NCBI GenBank assembly: GCA_002337145.1
Contig: DDFK01000001.1
Location: 558,001 to 622,000 of the forward strand
Reading direction: 5' to 3'
Length of the DNA: 64,000 nucleotides
Source of the DNA: Chitinophagaceae bacterium UBA1930
GTDB lineage: Bacteria > Bacteroidota > Bacteroidia > Chitinophagales > Chitinophagaceae
The position numbers and the translations under genes are program-made. This document shows positions 1 to 8,463 of this stretch, one piece after another (position 1 is the first letter of the stretch; each line of letters opens with the position of its first letter). The notes beneath the pieces were generated by a model, which saw only the letters and a list, made by a program, of their open reading frames with translations, had not been told where the DNA came from and ran no database searches.

Positions 1-59
1 ACCACCACCCCGATGCCTGCTATGATCCATAAAACTTGTATTGCCTTCTGCTTCCACAT
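1..59 (-). CDS. ftsQ: Cell division protein FtsQ, N-terminal fragment (cut by window edge)
   Basis: Only the first 19 codons are visible, starting at an ATG at 59. They read MWKQKAIQVLW followed by a hydrophobic IIAGIGVV stretch. This is a short cytoplasmic tail entering a single membrane helix, as FtsQ/DivIB proteins have. The assignment rests mainly on position: in Bacteroidetes ftsQ directly follows murC in the dcw cluster, and this reading frame starts 54 bases after the murC stop on the same strand. FtsQ joins FtsL and FtsB in the septal complex and its bulk lies in the periplasm. The body of the protein lies outside the window, so no domain can be checked. Confidence 0.7.
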   Translation of the reverse strand, partial: MWKQKAIQVLWIIAGIGVV

Positions 60-67
60 ATATTATA

Positions 68-97
68 AAATCCCAAAATTTAAATTCCAAATTCCAT
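68..97. repeat. Dispersed intergenic repeat (AAATCCC...AAATTCCAAATTCCAT family), copy 1
   Basis: The murC-ftsQ gap carries AAATCCCAAAATTTAAATTC followed by CAAATTCCATT. The same arrangement returns at 22014-22043 (inverted, in the rplK leader) and at 31728-31756 (entry to the tandem array). Three intergenic copies in one window point to a dispersed non-coding repeat. Its function is unknown. Confidence 0.6.
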
Positions 98-113
98 TCA
101 TCAATACTCACTA

Positions 114-1508
114 CTACTTGCTTAGTATCTCTTTCATCGGTTGTACCAATGCATCAATATCCCCTGCACCAGCCATTACCAATAGTTCAGGTCTGTTTTC
201 TTTTACCCAATCTTTCATAGCTTCTTTGCTTAATACTTGCGTATTGCTTAAAGCCATTCTGTTTACAATCATTTCACTATTTACACCTTCCATTGGCAGT
301 TCCCTTGCAGGGTAGATGGGTAACAGTATCACTTCATCTGCCAAATCCAAGCTATGTGCAAACTCTGTTGCCAAATCGTTGGTTCTGCTAAAGAGATGCG
401 GTTGAAAAACAACAGTCATTTTTTTATCGCTGAATATGCTTCTTACACCTGTTATCAATGCCCTTAGTTCTTCTGGGTGATGTGCATAATCATCAATCAA
501 TACATGCCCTTCGTTCTTTACGATGTATTCAAACCTTCTCTTAACACCTTTGAATGTTTCTACTGCTTGCTTTATCTTGCTATCCTCAATATTCAAATAT
601 TTGGCAACCGTTATTGCTGCTGTTACATTTTCAATATTGTGTAGGCCACCCATGTGGAGTACCACATCTTGCAGTACCCAATCTTTGGCAATCACATCAA
701 AAACATAGCTGCCGTTTATAACCCTTATATCTGCTGCATGAACATCGGCTTTGCTATCATTGTAACTGTATGTATAATGATGTGCCGCTTTTAGTTCATC
801 GCTTCTTTTCAATCCGTATTTGCTTATCAAACATCCATTGGGTTTTACCCTTTGCGAGAACTGAATGAAGGCGTTCTCTACTTCTTCTGGTGTACCATAA
901 ATATCTAAATGGTCCGGATCCATTGCTGTTACAACGGCCACATCTGGTACCAATTTCAAAAAACTTCTATCGTATTCGTCTGCTTCAACTACTGCAACAT
1001 TTCTTTCACTGCTCCAGAAGTTGGTATTGTAGTTGGCAGCAATACCACCTAAAAAAGCGTTGCAGCCGTAACCCGTATCACGCAGTATATGTGCAATCAT
1101 ACTGGTAACAGTGGTTTTGCCGTGTGTACCGCCTACACATACATTAAAAGAACTTTCTGTTATCCATTGCAATACATCGCTACGTTTAACAACCTTGTAG
1201 TTGTTGGTTTGATAGTACACCAACTCTTTATGGTCTTTAGGTATAGCTGGCGTGTACACTACTACATCTACATCTTTCGGAATGACATCTACGTTTTCGT
1301 TGTAGTGAATATCAATACCTGCACTTTCTAAAGCCTGTGTAAGTGGTGTGGACGTTTTATCGTAACCGCTTACTGAACAGTTTTTTGATTTGAAATAGCG
1401 TGCCAATGCACTCATACCAATGCCACCTATTCCTACGAAATATATTTTGCCCCCATCCCCTAAAGGGGAGTTCTGTAAAACGTTACTATTTTTTGTTAGT
1501 TCACTCAT
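114..1508 (-). CDS. murC: UDP-N-acetylmuramate--L-alanine ligase MurC
   Basis: MurC adds L-alanine to UDP-MurNAc with ATP in the cytoplasm, the first step of stem-peptide synthesis. The 464-residue protein has the N-terminal Rossmann motif KIYFVGIGGIGMSALA (residues 21-36), the P-loop GTHGKTT (127-133), the EADEYDRSFL motif and DHLDIYG, all typical of Mur ligases. I start it at the ATG at 1508; an upstream TTG at 1520 would add four residues. The first 20 residues are an extension relative to the family, which usually starts right before KIYFVGIGGIG. Part of it (QNSPLGDGG) is the translation of a CCCCTAAAGGGG-type repeat that also occurs between genes elsewhere in this cluster. It lies 26 bases after murG and belongs to the dcw transcription unit. 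Confidence 0.96.
   Translation of the reverse strand: MSELTKNSNVLQNSPLGDGGKIYFVGIGGIGMSALARYFKSKNCSVSGYDKTSTPLTQALESAGIDIHYNENVDVIPKDVDVVVYTPAIPKDHKELVYYQTNNYKVVKRSDVLQWITESSFNVCVGGTHGKTTVTSMIAHILRDTGYGCNAFLGGIAANYNTNFWSSERNVAVVEADEYDRSFLKLVPDVAVVTAMDPDHLDIYGTPEEVENAFIQFSQRVKPNGCLISKYGLKRSDELKAAHHYTYSYNDSKADVHAADIRVINGSYVFDVIAKDWVLQDVVLHMGGLHNIENVTAAITVAKYLNIEDSKIKQAVETFKGVKRRFEYIVKNEGHVLIDDYAHHPEELRALITGVRSIFSDKKMTVVFQPHLFSRTNDLATEFAHSLDLADEVILLPIYPARELPMEGVNSEMIVNRMALSNTQVLSKEAMKDWVKENRPELLVMAGAGDIDALVQPMKEILSK
1451..1470. repeat. CCCCTAAAGGGG palindromic repeat inside the murC 5' coding end
   Basis: The core CCCCTAAAGGGG is at 1457-1468, preceded by CCCCCAT. Related copies sit in the murD-mraY gap (5585-5608) and the ftsL-rsmH gap (10963-10985). 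Here the element is in frame and is read as residues of the MurC N-terminal extension. Confidence 0.65.
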
Positions 1509-1534
1509 TCCTATTATCAACTCCTACGGAGCCT

Positions 1535-2626
1535 TTATGCGATTGTCTTTAAAATTTCCTTTGCTATTATTTCATCTGCATTGGTTATTGCCAATGATGC
1601 AATGTTTAGCTTTAACCAGTTCTGCAGGTTTCCGTTTTTTGAAAGCTCTACCACTGTCGCTACCAGTTTCTCTTTTGCTTCGCTGTCTTTTATCATTATG
1701 GCCGCTTGCTTATCAACCAGGTATTTTGCATTCACTGTTTGATGGTCTTCTGCCGCCAATGGAAACGGTACAAATATGGTTGGCTTTGCTGTTACACATA
1801 GTTCAGTTACGGCCATGGCCCCTGCCCTGCTGATGACTACATCTGCTGCTGCATAAGCCATTTCCATCTGGGTGATGAAATCATTGCACCAGATATTCTG
1901 TTTGCCAGCAGCTTTTGCTTTGTATTCAGTTGCAGTTGTTTTGCCTGTTTGCCAAATGAGTTGCAGGTTGTTGTCTGCAAATTCATCCAAGTTGGTTGCC
2001 AGTGCTTCGTTGATGCTTCTTGCACCCAAGCTGCCACCTACTGCCAATACTGTTTGCTTTGTTTCATCTAGCCCAAAGAACTTAATGGCTTCGCTTCTTG
2101 TAACCTTTGAATCAACAATGGCTTTACGAACAGGATTGCCTGTTAGCATTATTTTTTCTTTTGGAAAAAAATTATCCATTGCATCGCTGGCAACAAAAAT
2201 TTTTGTTGCGTTCTTTCCGAGCATCATGTTGGCTTTGCCTGCAAATGAGTTGCTTTCGTGGATGAAGGTTGGTATGCTTTTGCTCTGTGCATATTTCAAC
2301 ACAGGAAAAGTGGAGTAACCACCTACACCTATTACCGCATCTGGTTTGTAAGCATTGATAATGTTTCTTACCTGAAAGAAACTTTTAATCAACTTGAATG
2401 GCAAGCCAATATTTTTTATCAAAGAACTTCTGTTGAACCCCGCTATATCCAATCCTTTTATTTCGTAACCTGCTTGCGGCACTTTTTCCATTTCCATTTT
2501 GCCTTTGGCACCAATGAACAGGATTTCAATTCCATTATCTAAACTTTTCAGAGCATTGGCTATGGCTATGGCGGGGAATATATGCCCACCTGTACCGCCA
2601 CCTGCTATGATAATTTTTTTGCTCAT
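1535..2626 (-). CDS. murG: Undecaprenyldiphospho-muramoylpentapeptide beta-N-acetylglucosaminyltransferase MurG
   Basis: MurG transfers GlcNAc from UDP-GlcNAc to lipid I, giving lipid II, at the inner face of the membrane. The 363-residue length is normal. The glycine-rich loop AGGGTGGHIFPA lies at residues 8-19, a second GVGGYST loop follows near residue 100, and the C-terminal GT-B half has GGSLGA and the donor-binding region SRAGAMAVTEL followed by PFPLAAEDHQ. It sits between ftsW and murC in the dcw cluster. Start ATG at 2626 is directly followed by the conserved first strand (KKIIIAGGG), so no extension is needed. Confidence 0.97.
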   Translation of the reverse strand: MSKKIIIAGGGTGGHIFPAIAIANALKSLDNGIEILFIGAKGKMEMEKVPQAGYEIKGLDIAGFNRSSLIKNIGLPFKLIKSFFQVRNIINAYKPDAVIGVGGYSTFPVLKYAQSKSIPTFIHESNSFAGKANMMLGKNATKIFVASDAMDNFFPKEKIMLTGNPVRKAIVDSKVTRSEAIKFFGLDETKQTVLAVGGSLGARSINEALATNLDEFADNNLQLIWQTGKTTATEYKAKAAGKQNIWCNDFITQMEMAYAAADVVISRAGAMAVTELCVTAKPTIFVPFPLAAEDHQTVNAKYLVDKQAAIMIKDSEAKEKLVATVVELSKNGNLQNWLKLNIASLAITNADEIIAKEILKTIA

Positions 2627-2678
2627 TTATTTTTTAAAAATTGTTCATTCTACGCTTCGATAAAAGTCCAGTCCTGTT

Positions 2679-2712
2679 CTTCTGTTGATGGGTGCGACGC
2701 CACTACAGTTGA
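2679..2712. repeat. GGCGTCGCACCCATCA-type dispersed repeat, copy 1
   Basis: The murG-ftsW gap holds GATGGGTGCGACGCC followed by ACTACAGTTG. On the complementary strand it reads CAACTGTAGTGGCGTCGCAC then CCATCAACAG. Four more copies lie at 5474-5520, 40811-40843, 41727-41754 and 53140-53180, all between genes. Confidence 0.7.
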
Positions 2713-2718
2713 ATGATG

Positions 2719-3960
2719 TTATATAGCTGGTTTAACAACTACTTCTTCTTTCTTCTCCCTTGTTATTAATGGATCGAGAATTTCTTCTTTACCCTCCAAT
2801 TGTTCAACGTTTCTTGCTACACTTAATATAATGCCAATGGCTGCACATGTGAACAAAAAGGAACTGCCCCCCATACTTACCAACGGTAGCGTTACCCCTG
2901 TAACCGGTACGATGTTTACATTTACTGCCATGTTTGCTACGGCCTGTATTACCAACGTAAAGCTTAGTGCCAGTGCCAAAAATGCACCGAATGCAAACGG
3001 GCAACGCCTGAATATTTTTATACACCTGAACAGAAATGCCAAGTAGATGATGATGATAATTGCACCACCCAATAAGCCGTATTCTTCTATTATGATTGAA
3101 TAGATAAAATCGTTGTAGGCCTGTGGCAAAAAGTTTCTTTGTGTGCTGTTGCCTGGGCCTTTGCCTAATAGTACGCCACCACCTGCTATTGCTATTTTTG
3201 CTTGTTGTACCTGGTAAGGCGTTTCTTCTTTTTTAGCGTACATGAAGTCTTGCACACGGTTTACCCATGTACCGAAGCGGCCCAATGATTTCAGTTTTCC
3301 GGCAACTGGTTTGTCTGTATCTTTTACTTTTGATTTGTGTGTCATAACAGCAACCGAAACAATCAGCAGTACAGGAACGAGTGCCACACCGATTGTAAGC
3401 AGTATATGCTTTACACTTACCCTACCAATAAACATGAGCATTAATGATGTTGCACCTGTTAGCAATGCGTTACTCAAGTTTGCTGGCATAATCAATGCAC
3501 AGATGATGAACACAGGTGTTACAACTGGCAGGAACCCTTTTTTGAAATCTTTGATAACCTCTTGTTTCTTGCTCATCATTTTTGAGATGTACATATACAA
3601 AGCAAGCTTTGCTACATCACTTGATTGAATGGTGAGGTTGATAACAGGCAGTTTTATCCAACGGCTACCTTCGTTGATTTTTGCACCGAACAACCATGTA
3701 TATAACAATAATGGTATGGAGATGAAAAACAGGATGGTTGCTATCCTGGAGAAGATGGTGTAATTAATTCTATGCAGAAAATAAATGACCATTAACCCAA
3801 TAGCCGTAAATGCCAATTGTTTGAACAGGTAAATTTCATTGTTGCCTTTATTCATTTTATATGCCAAAGAGCCGGTAGCACTGTATACTACGAGTACAGA
3901 TATAATGGCAAGCAGTATAACAATGCCCCATATAAACTTGTCACCGCGGGTACGCTTCAT
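2719..3960 (-). CDS. ftsW: Septal peptidoglycan polymerase FtsW (SEDS family)
   Basis: FtsW is the SEDS-family glycosyltransferase that polymerises lipid II at the septum together with FtsI. The protein is almost entirely membrane helices (about ten). It has the SEDS hallmarks INEGSRWIKLP in the large central loop, GKGPGNSTQRNFLPQAYNDF before the late helices, and GVTLPLVSMGGSSF near the C-terminus. I place the start at the ATG at 3960 (MKRTRGDKFIWG), giving 413 residues. The open frame runs back to a TTG at 4020, but the 20 extra residues are not family-like. It follows murD and precedes murG, as in other Bacteroidetes. Confidence 0.95.
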   Translation of the reverse strand: MKRTRGDKFIWGIVILLAIISVLVVYSATGSLAYKMNKGNNEIYLFKQLAFTAIGLMVIYFLHRINYTIFSRIATILFFISIPLLLYTWLFGAKINEGSRWIKLPVINLTIQSSDVAKLALYMYISKMMSKKQEVIKDFKKGFLPVVTPVFIICALIMPANLSNALLTGATSLMLMFIGRVSVKHILLTIGVALVPVLLIVSVAVMTHKSKVKDTDKPVAGKLKSLGRFGTWVNRVQDFMYAKKEETPYQVQQAKIAIAGGGVLLGKGPGNSTQRNFLPQAYNDFIYSIIIEEYGLLGGAIIIIIYLAFLFRCIKIFRRCPFAFGAFLALALSFTLVIQAVANMAVNVNIVPVTGVTLPLVSMGGSSFLFTCAAIGIILSVARNVEQLEGKEEILDPLITREKKEEVVVKPAI

Positions 3961-4029
3961 TAAGTTTTCCTTGTTGAGCGATGCGAATGAAATGTCTTTT
4001 ATGTTTAACGTATCTGCCAAGAGCCGATA

Positions 4030-4071
4030 TTTGATTTATGATGTTTGATTTATGATGTTTGATTTATGATT
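4030..4071. repeat. Three tandem copies of a 14-bp unit
   Basis: TTTGATTTATGATG occurs three times head to tail (the last copy ends TT) in the murD-ftsW gap, just upstream of the ftsW start. It is a short low-complexity repeat. No function is evident. Confidence 0.7.
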
Positions 4072-4096
4072 TGTTCCAACTCAATACTTACTTCTA

Positions 4097-5443
4097 TTAC
4101 AACTCTTTTACTGCTTCCTTAAACTGCTTGCCCCTGTCTTCGTAATTCTTGAACAGATCGAAACTTGCACAGGCTGGGCTCAATAAAACAACATCACCTT
4201 TTGTGCTTAGTTTAAAAGCTGCGTTCACTGCTTTTTTTGCATTGTCTGTTTCTATGATTGTTGGCACTTTGTCTTTAAAAGCTTCAATAATTTTTTTGTT
4301 GTCTAACCCCATGCAAACAATTGCTTTTACTTTTTGTTGCACCAGTTCTTCTATGAGCGTATAGTCGTTACCCTTATCCGTACCACCAATAATCAACACT
4401 GTTGGTTTGTTCATACTTTCCAAAGCATACCATGTACTGTTAACGTTAGTTGCTTTACTATCGTTAATAAATTCCACACCACGAACCATTGTTACAAATT
4501 CCATCCTGTGTTCAAGGCTCTGAAAATCCTTAACCGCTTCCCTGATCTTTTCTTTGCGGATGCCGAGCGTAGCTGCGGCAATACCTGCTGCCATAGTGTT
4601 GTAGTTGTTATGTTTCCCTTTAAGAGCAAAGTCATAAATGCTCATGCTTACTCTTTCTTCCTGTATGCGTAACATCATTTGATCGCCTTTGATGTATCCG
4701 CCTTTTTTTACTTCGTGCTTCATAGAAAATGGTAGTGGGTTAGTATGGTTATGGTTGCTTATTGTTTCTAAATGTTTATTGATTATTTCATCATCCATGT
4801 TATAGATGAAGAAGTCTTTGTCTGTTTGGTTTTCAATGATCTTGAACTTGCTGTTGATATAGTTTTCAAATTTGTACTCATACCTATCTAGGTGGTCTTC
4901 GGTAATGTTGAGCAGTATGGCTATATCCGGACGGAAAGTCTTGATATCATCTAATTGAAAAGAACTGATCTCCGCCACATACAGGTCCTTTGGTGCTTCT
5001 GCCATCTGTTTGGCAATACTGTAACCAATGTTGCCCACCAATGCACAATCAAGTCCCGCGGTTTTGCAGATATGGTAGGTAAGCGATGTGCAAGTGCTTT
5101 TACCATTGCTACCTGTAATACCTATTATCTTGCTGTTACCTTTAAAGCGGTAAGCCAGTTCAAACTCGCTGATAATTTCAATCCCTTTTTTACGGATGGC
5201 TTTTACCATTTCGTTTTTTTCAGGAATGCCAGGGCTTTTCATTACTTCTGTTGCATCCAGAATTTTATCGGCTGTATGTGTGCCTTCTTCAAATTCAATC
5301 CCGTTATCAAAGAGCTCTTGTTTGTATTTGTCTTTTATTGTTCCGCCATCGCTTACAAAAACATCGTAACCTTTCTGTTTGCCCAGCAATGCAGCACCTA
5401 CACCACTTTCGCCTCCTCCAAGTATTACTAACCGATGTGCCAT
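4097..5443 (-). CDS. murD: UDP-N-acetylmuramoylalanine--D-glutamate ligase MurD
   Basis: MurD adds D-glutamate to UDP-MurNAc-L-Ala with ATP. At 448 residues it is normal for the family. It opens with the nucleotide-binding turn LGGGESGVGAALL. It has the P-loop GITGSNGKST, then EISSFQLDD, NITEDHLDRY, the HRMEF motif and the NDSKATNVNST motif, all standard for MurD, with a C-terminal LLSPACASFDLFKNYEDRG stretch that is a strong MurD signature. The start ATG at 5443 fits the family. It lies between mraY and ftsW; the upstream gap to mraY holds two dispersed repeats. Confidence 0.97.
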   Translation of the reverse strand: MAHRLVILGGGESGVGAALLGKQKGYDVFVSDGGTIKDKYKQELFDNGIEFEEGTHTADKILDATEVMKSPGIPEKNEMVKAIRKKGIEIISEFELAYRFKGNSKIIGITGSNGKSTCTSLTYHICKTAGLDCALVGNIGYSIAKQMAEAPKDLYVAEISSFQLDDIKTFRPDIAILLNITEDHLDRYEYKFENYINSKFKIIENQTDKDFFIYNMDDEIINKHLETISNHNHTNPLPFSMKHEVKKGGYIKGDQMMLRIQEERVSMSIYDFALKGKHNNYNTMAAGIAAATLGIRKEKIREAVKDFQSLEHRMEFVTMVRGVEFINDSKATNVNSTWYALESMNKPTVLIIGGTDKGNDYTLIEELVQQKVKAIVCMGLDNKKIIEAFKDKVPTIIETDNAKKAVNAAFKLSTKGDVVLLSPACASFDLFKNYEDRGKQFKEAVKEL

Positions 5444-5473
5444 TTGTTGTTTTATGTTACCAGCTTTTGTTTT

Positions 5474-5520
5474 TCAATTGGGCTGCATGGGCGTCGCACC
5501 CATGAGCGGTATAACGTTGT
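5474..5520. repeat. GGCGTCGCACCCATCA-type dispersed repeat, copy 2
   Basis: GCATGGGCGTCGCACCCATG forms a near-perfect palindrome at 5485-5504 in the mraY-murD gap, preceded by CAATTGGGCT. It belongs to the five-copy family described for 2679-2712. Confidence 0.65.
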
Positions 5521-5584
5521 TCACCTTATCTTACCTAATATTTCCCATCATATATTCATTTTCGCTTCTATCTCCTCCATCCAA

Positions 5585-5608
5585 ATCCCCCTTTAGGGGA
5601 TAGGGGCC
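5585..5608. repeat. CCCCTAAAGGGG palindromic repeat, intergenic copy
   Basis: The core CCCCTTTAGGGG at 5588-5599 is flanked by AAATC on the left and ATAGGGGCC on the right. In inverted orientation this matches the copy at 10963-10985 over about 24 bases. It abuts the mraY stop codon. Confidence 0.65.
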
Positions 5609-6918
5609 TATCTTATCTTCAACGTCATGATACTTGCTACTACCAATAAGATGGTGATGATCCAGAACCGCATTACAATCTTGTTTTCATGAAACCCCTT
5701 TTTTTGATAGTGATGGTGCAATGGGCTCATCAAGAAAACCCTTCTCCCTTCACCAAACTTTTTCTTCGTGTATTTGAAATAAGAAACCTGTATCATTACG
5801 CTTAAGGTCTCTACAAAAAATATGGCACAAAAAATAGGTATCAATAATTCTTTTCTTACAATAATGGACAGCGATGCAATGATTCCACCAAGGGCAAGGC
5901 TTCCGGTATCGCCCATGAAAACCTGTGCCGGGTAAGCATTGTACCATAGGAAACCCACACAAGCACCAACAAATGCACCAACAAAAATGGACAGTTCGCC
6001 AAGGTTGGGTATGTACATGATGTTCAGGTATTCGGCAAACTTGTAGTTGCCACTTACATAAACAAATATGCCAATGCCTGCACCAATAATGGCACTTGTT
6101 CCTGCTGCCAATCCATCTAAACCATCTGTAAGGTTTGAACCATTGCTCACTGCTGTAATAATGAACGTAACAATGAGTATGTAAATGATCCAAGTATATT
6201 TTTCTGCTCCAGGCCCTATCCAACTAATCAGTTTACTATAGTTGAATTCATGGTTCTTTACAAATGGAATGGAAGTGATGGGTGTTTTAACTTTTACAAA
6301 AGCCCTTTCAACACCATCCATTTTTCTAACTACGACATCTTGGTTCTTTGCAACTTTTTCACCTGTTTGCAGTGTGTGCTGTAAATCTGTTACCACTTCC
6401 CTTTCAACCGTTACTGCATTGCTGAAGTAAAGCGTAACGCCAATGATTATTCCCAATCCAACCTGGCCAATTATTTTACTTATACCCGCCAATCCATCGC
6501 TGTCTTTTTTCTTGTATGTTTCACCTTTTGCCTTGGCTGCTTTGCGTGATTTTATTTTAAAGTAATCATCCAGAAAACCAATCACACCAAGCCATACCGT
6601 ACATAGTACCATTAAACGGATGTACACTTTATCGAGGTTTGCAAACAACAATGTTGGTATCAAAATGCTTAGCAGTATGATGATGCCACCCATTGTTGGC
6701 GTACCTTTTTTTTGCATCTGTCCTTCTAAACCCAAATCCCTTACACTCTCACCAATCTGCTTTTTTTGTAGGTATAGTATGATGCGTTTACCATATACTG
6801 TTGCAATAATCAAAGACAATAAAATTGCCATCGCAATCCTGAATGTGAGGAACTGGAAAAGCCCTGCACCCGGAATGTGAAACTCTTTGTTTAGCCAAGT
6901 GAATAAATGGTATAGCAT
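5608..6918 (-). CDS. mraY: Phospho-N-acetylmuramoyl-pentapeptide-transferase MraY
   Basis: MraY moves phospho-MurNAc-pentapeptide from UDP onto undecaprenyl phosphate, making lipid I in the inner membrane. Family motifs are visible: GTPTMGG (residues 72-78), FLDDYFK with the Asp pair 117-118, NLTDGLDGLA (262-271), the GDTGSLALGG loop and SPLHHHYQ near the C-terminus. At 436 residues it is longer than the E. coli enzyme (360). The excess is a hydrophilic insert at about residues 170-225 between membrane helices, which I recall as usual in Bacteroidetes MraY. It lies between murE and murD with no murF in between, which differs from the E. coli order. Confidence 0.96.
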   Translation of the reverse strand: MLYHLFTWLNKEFHIPGAGLFQFLTFRIAMAILLSLIIATVYGKRIILYLQKKQIGESVRDLGLEGQMQKKGTPTMGGIIILLSILIPTLLFANLDKVYIRLMVLCTVWLGVIGFLDDYFKIKSRKAAKAKGETYKKKDSDGLAGISKIIGQVGLGIIIGVTLYFSNAVTVEREVVTDLQHTLQTGEKVAKNQDVVVRKMDGVERAFVKVKTPITSIPFVKNHEFNYSKLISWIGPGAEKYTWIIYILIVTFIITAVSNGSNLTDGLDGLAAGTSAIIGAGIGIFVYVSGNYKFAEYLNIMYIPNLGELSIFVGAFVGACVGFLWYNAYPAQVFMGDTGSLALGGIIASLSIIVRKELLIPIFCAIFFVETLSVMIQVSYFKYTKKKFGEGRRVFLMSPLHHHYQKKGFHENKIVMRFWIITILLVVASIMTLKIR

Positions 6919-6990
6919 ACAATTTTGGTTGATGGTTCATAGGTTATGGTTCATGGTGTTAACTATGAACTATGACCTATCACCTATTAA

Positions 6991-8454
6991 CTATTTTCCT
7001 AGAACTTCAAACATTTCCATCAGTACTGCCTTGTCATCAAATGGATATTTTATTCCGTTGATGTCTTGGTATTTTTCGTGCCCCTTACCTGCTACTAAAA
7101 TGATGTCTTCTTCTTTTGCCAAACTCACAGCAGTTTTAATGGCTTCTTTCCTGTCAACAATGGCTATGTACTTTCTTTTGGCTGCACTGTTCAAACCTTC
7201 TTCCATGTCTTTTAAAATCTGTGCTGCATCTTCCGTTCTAGGGTTGTCGCTTGTTAGAATAACACGGTCGCTTAAATCGCAAGCAGACTGTGCCATGATG
7301 GGGCGTTTGGTTTTATCCCTGTCGCCGCCACATCCAACAACTGTTATAATTTGTTCGTGACCCTTACGTAATTTTTTTATGGTTGCAAGTACATTCTCCA
7401 AAGCATCTGGTGTGTGAGCGTAATCCACAATACCAATAATCAATTGGTTGCTGATAATGTAATCGAACCTACCTTCTGCCCCACTTAATATGCTTAACGA
7501 AGTCAGTACATCATCGCTGTTTTCGCCCAAGCAAACCGCAGCACCATATACAGCCAGTAAGTTGTATGCATTGAATTCGCCTATCAATCTAAAATGCACT
7601 TCTTTGTTGTTTACCAACATTTGTAAACCAGTCAATGCATTCTCTAATATTTTTCCCTTAAACTCCGCTACCGTTTTTAAGCTGTAGTAATATTTTTTTG
7701 CGTGTGTGTTTTGCAGCATTACTGCACCACGCTTATCATCTGCATTGCTTATGGCAAAAGAGGTTGAGGGCAAATCGTCAAAGAACTTTTTCTTAACCTT
7801 AATGTATTCGTCAAATGTTTTATGATAGTCTAAATGGTCGTGTGTTATGTTGCTGAATATGCCGCCAACAAAATGCAATCCCGTAACACGGTGCTGGTGT
7901 ATGGCATGGCTGCTCACTTCCATAAATACATGGCTGCAACCTGCTGCTGCCATTTTATTCAACAACGCATTTAAACTAACCGCATCTGGTGTTGTATGTG
8001 TTGATGGAATTATTTCATCAGCAATTTGATTTTGTACGGTACTTATCAAACCACATTTGTAACCCATTTGCGTAAACAGTTTAAAGAGTACGGTAGCAAT
8101 GGTTGTTTTACCATTTGTACCAGTAACACCAACTAGTTTCACCCTTGTAGAAGGTTCGCCATAAAAGTTATGTGCCATATACGCCACAGCTTCATGCGAG
8201 TTGTTTACTTCTATATAAGTAACTGTTTCAACAAAATTTTTAGGTAGGGTTTCGCATACAATAACCGTTGCACCTAACTCAATTGCTTTATCAAAGAACT
8301 GGTGACCATCTGTTTGTTCACCTTTAATGGCAACAAACACAGAACCCTTACCCACTTTCCTGGAGTCAATTTGTATGTCCGTTACATCTATCGAAGTATT
8401 GCCATGTACTTCTTTTAAATGCACTTTGTACAATATGTCTTGCAGCTTTGCCAT
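6991..8454 (-). CDS. murE: UDP-N-acetylmuramoyl-L-alanyl-D-glutamate--2,6-diaminopimelate ligase MurE
   Basis: MurE adds the third residue of the stem peptide. The 487-residue protein has DIQIDSRKV at the substrate-binding start, the P-loop TGTNGKTT (111-118), MEVSSHAI, THDHLDYHKT and TSDNPRTED. The DNPR motif in the C-terminal domain marks enzymes that use meso-diaminopimelate rather than lysine, so the peptidoglycan is predicted to be DAP-type. It is ten bases from the ftsI stop, so the two are surely co-transcribed. Confidence 0.97.
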   Translation of the reverse strand: MAKLQDILYKVHLKEVHGNTSIDVTDIQIDSRKVGKGSVFVAIKGEQTDGHQFFDKAIELGATVIVCETLPKNFVETVTYIEVNNSHEAVAYMAHNFYGEPSTRVKLVGVTGTNGKTTIATVLFKLFTQMGYKCGLISTVQNQIADEIIPSTHTTPDAVSLNALLNKMAAAGCSHVFMEVSSHAIHQHRVTGLHFVGGIFSNITHDHLDYHKTFDEYIKVKKKFFDDLPSTSFAISNADDKRGAVMLQNTHAKKYYYSLKTVAEFKGKILENALTGLQMLVNNKEVHFRLIGEFNAYNLLAVYGAAVCLGENSDDVLTSLSILSGAEGRFDYIISNQLIIGIVDYAHTPDALENVLATIKKLRKGHEQIITVVGCGGDRDKTKRPIMAQSACDLSDRVILTSDNPRTEDAAQILKDMEEGLNSAAKRKYIAIVDRKEAIKTAVSLAKEEDIILVAGKGHEKYQDINGIKYPFDDKAVLMEMFEVLGK

Positions 8455-8463
8455 TGCTTGTTA

